A stretch of DNA of 14,930 bases from assembly GCA_964586815.1 (NCBI GenBank), contig CAZPIB010000020.1, forward strand, positions 1-14,930, written 5' to 3'. The position numbers and the translations under genes were made by a program. Below, one piece after another: positions 7,305-14,930 of the stretch. Under the pieces are notes generated by a model. It did not search any database, was not told where the DNA came from, and worked only from the letters and a program-made list of their open reading frames with translations. Origin of the DNA: CAWUJK01 sp964586815 (GTDB lineage: Bacteria; Patescibacteriota; Gracilibacteria; BD1-5; UBA6164). The number at the start of each line of letters is the position of its first letter. Position 1 is the first letter of the stretch.

Positions 7305-8279
7305 ATGTTAAATATTATTCTCATAATTCTAATATCACTAATACCAATAATTTTTTGGGCTTATATTTTTTCAAGCTTAAAAGAAGAAAAACTCAATAAA
7401 ACAAGATTTATTATTGGGATTATTGCAGGTTCTTTGAGTGTGATTCCAATTTTGTATATGTCTAATATTATTGATTTCATAAGAATAACTTATTTAAATT
7501 TTTTTGAAAATGCTAGTCAGATACAAGATGTTTTTTCAAGTATAGAATTTTGAATTTCTCTATCTATTTTTATTTTTATTCTAGTTATAATAAGTTATCT
7601 ACTTTGACCAATTTTTAAAAAAAATAAAGAAATATTAAATTGATATATTAAAAATTTATGGCTGATAATAATATTTATTTTTATTATTTCTGTAATATTC
7701 TATTTCATAGATTTACTTTCAAATTATTTTTCATTTTTAAATAATCAAATTTGAGTTTGAAAACAAATTTATTTTTGAGAAGCAATTTTTAATACATTTA
7801 AATTAATTATATTTTATTATATTTTAGTTGCTTTTATTGAGGAGGTCACAAAACATTTTAACTTTATTTGAACTTCTATTTTGAATATCAAAAAAGTAGA
7901 AGATTGAGTTTTATATGCAATATTTATAGCACTTTGATTTTCATTTATTGAAAATATTTTATATTTTCATAGATTATTTTTAGAGTATTGATTAAATTTT
8001 GAACTAGTTCAAATCTACTTTTTTAGAAGTATCTTTTCTATAATGCTTCATGTTTTTGCTTCAAGTGTAGTTGCTTATTTTTTCTCAAAAGCCTATATAA
8101 AATATAAAAAAGAAAAAAAAGTATTCCCATATTTAAAAACATTTTTTTATTGATTTAGTATTGCTATACTGCTTCATTTTATTTTTAATATTGCCTTAAC
8201 TTTGGGTTTTTGATTTATAATTATTATATATTTTGTTATTTGATATTTATATATAAGTAGTATTTTTTATAGAGAATAG
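7305..8279 (+). CDS. PrsW-family intramembrane metalloprotease
   Basis: A 324-residue protein with about eight hydrophobic segments. It carries the conserved acidic and histidine motifs of the PrsW/CAAX-like membrane protease group: EEVTKH (E179, E180) in one helix, FSFIENILYF (E216, N217) in the next, then MLHVFASSVVAYFF (H249) and LLHFIFN (H291, N295). These residues are expected to form a membrane-embedded metal site. PrsW of Bacillus subtilis cleaves the anti-sigma factor RsiW, but the family is broad and no anti-sigma gene is nearby, so the substrate is unknown. The first two helices (residues 1-65) precede the core and are less conserved. It starts 3 bp after the UPF0489 stop codon. UGA glycines are frequent inside membrane helices. 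The next gene is 106 bp downstream. Confidence 0.85.
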
Positions 8280-8324
8280 ATTTTATTATTTTTTGTATTT
8301 AATTTTTTAAAAAATAATTTTAAC

Positions 8325-8352
8325 TTTACACTTACTACTATATTTGTACTAT
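8325..8352 (+). promoter_or_regulatory. Possible promoter for yebC
   Basis: TTTACA (8325-8330) and TACTAT (8347-8352) are separated by 16 bp in the 106-bp gap before yebC, giving a leader of about 27 nt. Upstream, around 8301-8316, there is a short TTTTTTAAAAAA palindrome that could end the PrsW transcript. Both boxes deviate from consensus, so this is only moderately supported. Confidence 0.35.
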
Positions 8353-8385
8353 ATTAAAGTAATATTTTACTAATATACAAATATA

Positions 8386-9156
8386 ATGTGAAGATGACCA
8401 GTAGTTCAAGCAAGAAAAGATGCTGTAAATAAAATTAAATGAAAAATTTTCTCAATTCATTCAAAACTTATTTGTATGGCAGCATCAAAAGGTTGAAATA
8501 TTGATGATAATCCAAATTTAGCAACAGAAATTTATAAAGCAAAAAAGGCTTGAATGCCAAGTGATACTATTAAAAGAGCTATAAAAAAAGGAACTTGAGA
8601 AGATAAAGATGCAAAACAAATTACTGAAATAATTTATGAAGGATATGCTTCTGGAGGAGTTTCTATTATGATTCAAACTTTGACTGATAATAAAAATAGA
8701 ACAGTTGCTAATATTAGACATATTTTTGATAAATATAGTTGAAGTATGTGAGAATACTGAGCTGTTTCTTGGATGTTTCATAGAAAATGAGTTATTTTTA
8801 TAAATCCAGAAAAGCATAAATCTGATGATATAGAAAATCTTGTTTATGAAACAAATGTAGAAGATTTTATAGTAGAAGATTGATATATAAAAATCATTAC
8901 TTCTGTGCTAGACTTTACTGAAGTAGAAAAATTTTTTGAAGATAAAAATATAGAAATTTTAGAATCAAAACTAGATTTTATTCCAGATACTGATATAGAA
9001 ATTACAGAATTTGATAAAGCTTTAAAATTCATCAAAATGATAGAAGCTTTTAATGATGATGAAGATGTTGCACAGATTTCTACAAATGAAATAATATCCC
9101 AAAAACTTAAAAAAGAAGTTTTGGAATTTATAGAAAAAAATACTTTTAAAACTTAA
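8386..9156 (+). CDS. yebC: YebC/PmpR/TACO1 family protein
   Basis: A 256-residue member of the YebC/TACO1 family. Members have been described as transcriptional regulators (PmpR type) and as factors that help ribosomes through proline-rich stretches; the mitochondrial homologue TACO1 is a translational activator. The N-terminus (GRGPVVQARKDAVNKIKGKIFSIHSKLI) is the family signature, matching the usual HSKWANIK..KA..D..RGKIFTK. It is followed by the NPNLATEIYKAKKAGMPSDTIKRAIKKGTG block at about residues 45-75, then YEGYASGGVSIMIQTLTDNKNRT, and SGSMGEYGAVSWMFHRKG in the middle domain. The acidic C-terminal domain ends normally. Length is typical (240-260). UGA encodes the glycine of MGRG, KGK and many others. 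A short hairpin overlaps its stop (9148-9163), and the bidirectional terminator follows. Confidence 0.95.
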
Positions 9157-9194
9157 AAGTTTTTATATTTTACTTTAAATAAGATATAAATTTT

Positions 9195-9230
9195 AAAAAA
9201 GATTATGAAATTTATTTATGATCTTTTTTT
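9195..9230. terminator. Bidirectional intrinsic terminator between yebC and the VF530 gene
   Basis: AAAAAAGAT (9195-9203) pairs perfectly with ATCTTTTTT (9221-9229), and the stem can extend inward through G-U pairs. It is followed by T residues on the + strand and, because the left arm is A-rich, by a U-tract on the - strand. It lies 38 bp after the yebC stop and overlaps the last codons of the convergent minus-strand gene (stop at 9212-9214). Confidence 0.75.
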
Positions 9231-9448
9231 CTCATATGTTTAATATAAATACCTTGTATTTGAAGTCTTGCCCACTCAGTTTTTCTTAAAAATTTCAAAC
9301 TAGACTGTTTACTAGGATTGTTACAAAAACAATTAATTTGTAACATTTTATCAAGCTCTTCAAATCAGACCTCATCTATTAAAATATCCATTATTTGTGA
9401 TAAGCTAATTCAATGAAGTAGTCTATGGTTTATATTATTTTTATTCAT
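9212..9448 (-). CDS. VF530-type (DUF2132) small DNA-binding-like protein
   Basis: A 78-residue protein of the VF530/DUF2132 family, named after a Vibrio fischeri structure and generally annotated as a putative DNA-binding protein. The family pattern is evident: LLHGISLSQIMDILIDEVGFEEL at the N-terminus (homologues read PLHG.TLE.IL..LV...GWEELG). INCFCNNPSKQSSLKFLRKTEWARLQI follows (homologues read I.CF..NPSIKSSLKFLRKTPWAR.KVE.LY). The glycines of LHG and VGF are UGA. The C-terminal tail is basic (KHMRKKDHK). The molecular role is not established in any organism I know of. It starts 44 bp after the pilC stop on the same strand and is probably co-transcribed with it; this link to pilus genes is not one I recognise from other bacteria. 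Confidence 0.88.
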
Positions 9449-9492
9449 ATTTATTTTTTTATATAAGATAAGATTTATTTACTATAAATATA

Positions 9493-10599
9493 TTATTGTA
9501 TTACATTTACCATATTAAAGAAAGGTAGCATAATTGCCATTATTAGTGTTCAGACAATTAATCATACAACTATAATTACTATGGGCTCAATAGCTGTTGA
9601 AAGATTTGATGTTATATTATCAATCTCTTTATTAAATTTTTTTGAAATTTTTTGCAGTAGACTAGGAAGCTTTCAGGTCTGTTCTCATATTCTTACTATT
9701 GAAGAAAGCTCTATAGGAAAATAAAAATTTTCTTTTCAATTTTTTATTTCATTTATTCACATCAAAGAGCTTAATGTTTTTCATCTACTTATCTCACTAA
9801 TTATTTCTCTCATTTTTTTTTCATAATATGAATTTTCTAATGATTTAGAAGATATCTCAAGAGCTTTATTTATTATTACTCACTTTTCAAGTAGTGTTCA
9901 AAGTGAATTTGTGAAAATTGCCAAAATTCATTTTTTTATTAAAATTCCAAAAATAGGTATTCTTAAAATAAAATTATCCCAGTATATTTTTGTAAATTTT
10001 GAAGTTTTTAAGAGCTTCATTATTAAAATAAATAATCATAATCAAGCTAAAATTAGCACTAAATTAACCTGTATAAATTCAGAAGAATTTATCACAAATT
10101 GTGTTAAATCTGGTAGATTTACTTTTGCATCAGCATACATTCATTCAATTCTAGGGATAACATAAATCATAAAAACAAAAATCATAGCAATTGAAAGAGT
10201 AACTATAATTATAGGATAAATCAAGGATCAAATTATTTTTCACTTTAATTCTTTATTTTTTACTTCTTTCACTTTTATTATTTCTATTGACTTATCTAGT
10301 TCTCAAGTAGCTTCTCACATTTGTATTATTGAAATATCAAATGAATTAAAAGTTTTTGGAAATAGTGAAAATATTTGTTGAAGATTTTTTCATTTTGATA
10401 AATTAGCAAGAGAGTCAGTTATTATTGTTTTTAATTTTTTATTTTTTACTTGATAACTCATTATTTTAAATGAGTTTATTATTGGAATTCCAGATTCTAG
10501 TAAATTAGAAAGTTGCTCTAAAAAATCAATTTTTTCTTTAGAATTTAATTTAATATTTTTTTTACCAATATTTAGAATGTTTTTTATATCTAACTTCAT
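9493..10599 (-). CDS. pilC: Type IV pilus / type II secretion inner-membrane platform protein (PilC/GspF)
   Basis: Polytopic membrane platform on which PilB drives subunit extrusion. The 368-residue protein holds two T2SSF repeats. The first starts at about residue 20 (EKIDFLEQLSNLLESGIPIINSFKIMS) and includes MGEATGELDKSIEII. The second starts at about residue 210 (LAIFTNSLGTLLEKGVIINKALEISS) and includes RIGEQTGKLPSLLQKIS. The E.TG motif in each repeat is characteristic; several of these glycines are UGA. Membrane segments lie at about residues 120-145 (IYPIIIVTLSIAMIFVFMIY), 180-195 and 340-362 near the C-terminus (EPIVIIVVGLIVGTLIMAIMLPFF). The N-terminus is shorter than usual (about 400 residues in many bacteria). 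It lies 4.4 kb from pilB on the opposite strand. A 168-bp divergent region separates it from secA. Confidence 0.94.
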
Positions 10600-10689
10600 A
10601 TTTTTATTTTATCATTTTTTTTAAATTTTTACTAATTTTTTAACTTTTTTAAGTTATTTTTTTATTTTTTGAGATTACTAAATAATAAA

Positions 10690-10724
10690 AAACAAAATTC
10701 CTTTTGAAAAAAACAATTTTGTTT
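10690..10724. repeat. Inverted repeat flanking the secA -35 box
   Basis: AAACAAAATT (10690-10699) and AATTTTGTTT (10715-10724) are perfect reverse complements separated by 15 bp that contain the putative secA -35 hexamer. Read on the - strand the stem is followed by TTTTATTATT, so it could also terminate leftward transcripts; read as DNA it looks like an operator. Nothing else in the 10600-10766 gap is gene-like; a small TAACTT/AAGTTA hairpin lies at 10641-10656. Confidence 0.5.
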
Positions 10725-10731
10725 ATATAAT
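10704..10731 (+). promoter_or_regulatory. Sigma-70-type promoter for the secA operon
   Basis: TTGAAA (10704-10709) and a perfect TATAAT (10726-10731) are separated by 16 bp. The predicted start near 10738 leaves about 29 nt before the ATG at 10767. The -35 box sits in the middle of an inverted repeat, which suggests that the promoter could be controlled by a bound protein. Confidence 0.6.
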
Positions 10732-10766
10732 TAAATTTAATTTAAATATTATAATAATATAAAAAA

Positions 10767-13379
10767 ATGATAAATTCAATACTTATAAAAATATTTGGAG
10801 ATCCTAGTGATAAAAAAGTAAAAATTTACACTAATCAAATAGAAAAAATAAAAGAATCTGAAAAGAAATTTGAGAAACTTAATTTAACTCAAATAAAAGA
10901 AAAAACAGCTGAATTTAAATTAATGTTTATCTGACTTGATTTTAGGAAAGATGAAGATTTAGTAAAAATAAAAAATATTTTAGATGAAATAAAGTATGAT
11001 GCTTTTGCTATTGTAAAAATTACCACTAAACTAATAAATGGTCAAAAGTTTGAACTAAAGGATTGAAAAGAAGTAGAGTGGAATATGGTTCCATATGATG
11101 TTCAGCTTGTTTGAGGATTAGCAATTCATGAGGGAAATATTTGAGAAATGAAAACTTGAGAGTGAAAAACTCTTGTAGCAACTTTGCCCGCTTATTTAAA
11201 TGCCCTTACTTGAAATTCTATTCATATAGTTACTGTTAATGATTATCTAGCTGAGAGAGATAGTGAAGAGATGGGTATTTTATATAATGCCTTATGATTA
11301 ACTGTTGGTTTTGTAAATCACGATCAATCAAAAATTATAAAAAAAGAAGCTTATAGAAAAGATGTGGTTTATGCTACAAATAATGAGCTATGATTTGATT
11401 ATCTTAGGGATAATATGGTTACAAAAAAAGAAGACAAAATGCAATCAAAATTATATTTTGCAATTATAGATGAGGTTGATTCAATTTTAATTGATGAAGC
11501 AAGAACTCCTCTTATTATTTCTATGCCTGATAATGAACCTACTTCTAAATATGGAAAATTTGCTGCAATTGCAAAAATGTTAGAATCAGGAAAAGACTAT
11601 AAAATTGATGAAAAACAAAAAACAGCAAGTCTTAGTGAAGAATGAATTGAAAAAATAGAAAAACTTTTAAAGGTTGATAATATATATATATCAGATCATT
11701 ATAATGACTTGCATCATATAGAAAATTCTATAAAAGCTGAATGAGTCTATTTAAAAGATAAAGACTATATCATAAATAATTGAGAGGCTATGATAGTTGA
11801 TGAGCATACTTGAAGAGTACTTTCTGGAAGGAGATATTCTGATGGACTTCATCAAGCTATTGAAGCAAAAGAATGAATTGAAATTCAACAAGAATCAAAA
11901 ACTCTAGCATCAATTACATTCCAAAATTATTTTAGAATGTATTCTAAGTTATCTTGAATGACTGGAACAGCCAAAACTGAAGAAGAAGAATTTTATAAAG
12001 TTTATGGTCTTGAAACTCTTACAATTCCTACAAATATGCCAACTGCGAGAGAAGATAGACCTGATTTACTTTTTAAAAATGAAAAAGGTAAATTTGAATA
12101 TATAGTAAAATATATAAAAGAAATAAATGAAACTGGTAGACCGATTTTAGTATGAACAGTTTCAGTTGATAAATCAGAGTATTTAGGAAGTCTTTTAACA
12201 AAAGCTTGAATAACAAATGAAGTATTAAATGCAAAACATAATGAAAGAGAGGCTGAAATAATAGCAAAAGCAGGTCAAAAATCATCAGTTACTATTGCTA
12301 CAAATATGGCTTGAAGAGGTACAGATATTAAGCTTGGAGAATGAGTTGCTAAGCTTTGAGGATTATTTATAATTGGTACAGAAAAACATGAGACAAGAAG
12401 AATTGATAACCAATTAAGATGAAGAGCTTGAAGACAATGAGACGCATGAACTACTCAATTTCTTGTCTCTCCAGCTGATGATATAATGAGAATATTTGGT
12501 TGAGACAAAATGTTTAGTCTTTTTAACTCATCATTTTTTTCTTCTCTCCCTGATGATGAACCACTTCCTTGAGCGAATTCAATGCTTACAAAAAAAATTA
12601 CCTCAGTTCAAAAACAAGTTGAATGACATAATTTTGATGCTAGAAAACATGTGCTTGAATATGATGATGTTATGAATAAACATAGAGAAATTATTTATAG
12701 TAAAAGAGATAAAATTATAGATTCAGAAAATATTGATGAAGATATAAAAAAAATGATTTCTTCTCAAGTTAAGCAATTTGTAATTTCTGAAATTATTAAA
12801 AAAACTAATATTTCAAAACAAGATTTAGTAAAAAAAGTTAATCACTTTTTAGAAGTGGAAGCTATTGATACAAAACAAGAAGTAGAACAAATAGAGAAAC
12901 ACATAAATGATCCAGAAGCAGAGGCTGACTTTATTTCAAATATAGCACTTGAGGAATTTGAAAAAATAAAAGGTAAAGCTGTCTCTAGTGAGGAATTTTA
13001 TGATTTAGAAAGAAGAATAGTTTTATCAAGTATTGATGAATTATGGATGAGACATATTGATTCAATGAGTAAACTTAGAGAAGAAGTTGCTTTTGAGTGA
13101 TATGCTCAAAGACAACCACTTGTTGTTTATAAAGAAAAAGCATTTGTGAAATTTACAGACTTACTTTGAGAACTTGAACATAAAGTTACAAAAATAATTT
13201 TTGGCCTTGATAAACAAGAACCTTGAGTAAATATTAAAATAGAAGAAAAAAATATTTTGGATGATTTAATGCAAAATATTGATAATTGAAATATTGATAA
13301 TAATAATCCTCTTTTTGCAAAACCTATACAATCTCAAAATAGAAGACCAAAAAGTAAAAAACAAAAAATTAGAATTTAA
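10767..13379 (+). CDS. secA: Preprotein translocase ATPase SecA, without C-terminal zinc domain
   Basis: ATPase motor that pushes unfolded preproteins through SecYEG. The 870-residue protein has Walker A MKTGEGKT at 128-135 (both glycines UGA), VNDYLAERD, DEVD (Walker B) at 235-238 and DEARTPLIIS. Next come SGMTGTAKTEEEEF near 396-407, the second nucleotide-binding domain with TNMAGRGTDIKLG, and QLRGRAGRQGD, whose three glycines are all UGA. The helical scaffold begins with KHVLEYDDVMNKHREIIYSKR and ends with DELWMRHIDSMSKLREEV and GYAQRQPLVVYKEKAF. About 13 extra residues precede the DVQLVGG block in NBD1. The C-terminus ends in a basic tail (RRPKSKKQ) and lacks the CxCxSGKKYKxC(C/H) zinc motif that binds SecB in many bacteria. 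It has its own promoter and is followed 17 bp later by trxB. Confidence 0.97.
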
Positions 13380-13396
13380 TAAATAAGTAAATATTA

Positions 13397-14308
13397 ATGA
13401 AAAAAATAGACTATGATGTAATAATAATTGGTGCGGGATCAGCAGGTTATCCAGCTTGAATGTATGCAAGTAGATATAAGTTATCAAACTTAATAATTTG
13501 ATCTCAACCAGGTTGAGCACTTGCTACTTCTCACAAAGTAGAAAACTATCCAGGTATTTTATCAGCTCCAGGAAAAGAAATAATGGATAATTTCAAAGCT
13601 CATGCAGAAATTTCTGGCTCAACAATTCTTCAAGAAATGGTAGAAAAGGTAGAAAAACATAAAGATCATTTCCATATTACAACTACTACTCTAAAAGAAT
13701 TTACTTCAAAAAAAATAATTTTAGCAACTTGAAATAATTATAGGCATTTATGAGTGAAGTGAGAAAAAGAATTTATGGGAAAATGAGTAAGTTATTGTGC
13801 TACTTGTGATTGAATGTTTTTTAAGGGAAGAGATATTGTAATTGCTTGAGGTTGAAATACTGCTCTTACTGAAGCTCTTTATTTATCTGAAATAGTAAAT
13901 AAAATTTACTTAGTTCATAGAAGAGATACCTTTAGAGCTGAAGATATTTGGGTCGAAAAAGTAAAAAATAAAAAAAATATAGAACTTGTTTTAAAAGAAG
14001 AAATAGAAGAAATAACTTGAGATGTTTTATGAATGACAGGAGTAAAACTTAAATCATGAAAACTTCTTGAGGTTTCATGAATATTTGTAGCAATATGAAC
14101 TTTACCTAATACTTCTATTGTAGATAATTTTGATTTAGAAAAAGATTCTGATTGATGTTTAGTTGTAGATAAAAGACAAGAAACTTCTATTTCAGGATTA
14201 TATGCTGCTTGAGATGTAACTACTAATTCAAATAAATTTAAACAAACTATTATGAGTGCTGCTGAGGGATGTTTGGCTGCTGATAGCATTCATAGTGATT
14301 TAATGTAG
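13397..14308 (+). CDS. trxB: Thioredoxin-disulfide reductase
   Basis: FAD flavoprotein that passes electrons from NADPH to thioredoxin. The 303-residue protein has the FAD-binding GAGSAGYPAGMYASR at residues 11-25, where Ser and Tyr-Pro replace the more usual GPAGxxAA. The redox CATCD motif follows (Cys134 and Cys137, then a UGA glycine at 139; compare Cys135/Cys138 in Escherichia coli). The NADPH site is AGGGNTALTEA followed by the phosphate-binding HRRDTFRAE. The second FAD motif, GLYAAGDV, lies near the end. HRR..FR argues for NADPH rather than ferredoxin or NADH use. Roughly 17 of about 30 glycines are UGA codons. It lies 17 bp after secA and 26 bp before the RNase R-like gene, with no terminator visible on either side, so the three are likely co-transcribed. 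No thioredoxin gene is in the window. Confidence 0.95.
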
Positions 14309-14334
14309 ATACAATTTAAATCTAAAAAATAAAA

Positions 14335-14930
14335 ATGACTAAAAATGAAATAATACTTTGAAAACTTCAAGCCTGAGAAAATTTTGGTTTTTTTATTCCT
14401 GATAATAGAAATGAATTTTGATGAGATTTTTTTGTAAATAAAAAAAATTTTGCCTGAGCAAAAACTTGAGACTTAGTTAAAGCTGTAGAAATAAAGGGAT
14501 CAGGGAAAAAACCAGAAGTAAAAATTATAAGTATAAAAGGTCAATGAAAAACACTTAATGATATAATCATTAAAGGGACTTTTTCATTTTCATCAAACTG
14601 AGACTGGGGATATATAGATTTGGTAAGAGTTATTGATGGGAAAAAAATAGACAAAGGTTACTTTGTTCATTCAAAAAATTATAAATCAGCCATATCTGGA
14701 GACCAAGTAAAAGCAAAGTTACAAAAACATAAATGAAAATTAGAGGCTGTTGTGGTAAAAATTTTAGATGATGATAGAGAAATTTTTGAATGAAAATATG
14801 TAGATAACTCTAAATTTTGATTTGTTTTGGTTAAAGATTCTTGTGATATTTTTATACCAGAAAAATGGAAAAATTGAGCTAAAAATAGAGATCAAGTAAC
14901 AGTAAAAATTATTGATAAATCATGAAGAAG
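14335..14930 (+). CDS. rnr: RNase R-like exoribonuclease, N-terminal part (3'-truncated)
   Basis: The 198 residues present form three successive cold-shock/OB-like units, as at the N-terminus of the RNase R/RNase II family of 3'-5' exoribonucleases. Unit 1 (about 5-65) reads GKLQAGENFGFFIPDN then GDFFVNKKNFAGAKTGDLVKA. Unit 2 (about 75-140) has GYIDL and GYFVHSKNYKSAISGDQVKAKL. Unit 3 (about 145-198) has GKYVDNSKFGFVLVKD then DIFIPEKWKNGAKNRDQVTVKI. The repeated FGF...DIFIP...GxxNGDxVxV pattern is that of RNase R; three units is one more than usual, and the second is diverged. The catalytic RNB domain would lie beyond the right edge, so a different OB-repeat protein cannot be excluded. The start at 14335 follows an A-rich leader 26 bp after trxB. 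Confidence 0.7.

Noticed and set aside
8518..9035. Open frames on the minus strand inside yebC (8518-8817 and 8844-9035)
   Set aside because: They lie entirely within a clear yebC gene, their translations are Ser/Phe/Asn-rich with no family resemblance, and they are what A+T-rich antisense frames look like.
9911..10165. Plus-strand 84-codon frame within pilC
   Set aside because: It is antisense to the second membrane region and linker of PilC and has no recognisable features.
10641..10656. TAACTT/AAGTTA hairpin followed by a T-rich stretch, resembling a + strand terminator
   Set aside because: No + strand gene ends upstream of it, the stem is only 6 bp, and such structures arise by chance in nearly pure A/T sequence.
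12651..13100. Apparent separate genes within secA (for example starting at 11415, 11958 and 12651)
   Set aside because: They are pieces of one continuous secA frame, interrupted only if UGA is read as stop; conserved SecA motifs run across every apparent boundary.
13915..14289. A 124-codon minus-strand frame inside trxB
   Set aside because: It is antisense to conserved NADPH- and FAD-binding motifs of TrxB, has no leader or promoter, and resembles no protein family.

Overview
The window comes from a member of the Absconditabacteria (SR1) / Gracilibacteria lineage of the Candidate Phyla Radiation. The sequence is very A+T-rich. Every recognisable protein stays in frame only if UGA is read as glycine (translation table 25), and UGA falls on invariant glycines: both glycines of the SecA Walker A GEGKT, all three of the SecA QLRGRAGRQGD motif, the glycine after the TrxB CxxC, and both glycines of the endonuclease III LPGVG hairpin. 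Read with the standard code, nearly every gene looks like a string of short fragments. All 16 start codons in the window are ATG, preceded by A-rich leaders without a clear Shine-Dalgarno core. Arginine is encoded by AGA/AGG, with one in-frame CGA and no other CGN codon. CpG occurs only about 14 times by hand count.

Layout, left to right. The 3' part of an M3A oligopeptidase (2-637) is followed by an iron superoxide dismutase (710-1297). A same-strand cluster comes next: a membrane-anchored TPR-like protein, a SanA/DUF218 envelope protein, the rRNA methyltransferase RlmH, and a short-form PilB/GspE ATPase (1378-5092). Two small unrecognised genes separated by an AAAAAC microsatellite follow (5204-5833). 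They converge on a minus-strand endonuclease III (5847-6512) across a shared palindromic terminator. Divergent from nth are a UPF0489 protein and a PrsW-family intramembrane protease, 3 bp apart (6573-8279), then a YebC/TACO1 protein (8386-9156). A second bidirectional terminator separates yebC from a minus-strand pair: a VF530-type small protein downstream of PilC/GspF (9212-10599). A divergent promoter region leads into secA, trxB and the start of an RNase R-like gene that runs off the right edge (10767-14930).

Functionally, most of the window is conserved housekeeping: secretion (SecA), translation quality (RlmH, YebC), RNA turnover (RNase R), DNA repair (Nth), redox defence (SOD, TrxB) and peptide degradation (M3). 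The lineage-relevant part is a split type IV pilus/type II secretion module (PilB on +, PilC on -) together with envelope proteins (SanA-like, TPR-like, PrsW-like). This would suit a cell that lives attached to a host or prey cell, but that lifestyle is inferred from the lineage and is not shown by the sequence. I found no tRNA, rRNA, CRISPR array, insertion sequence, phage or defence genes. The most unusual signals are the genetic code together with CGN/CpG loss, and a strong hairpin directly against the pilB start codon.
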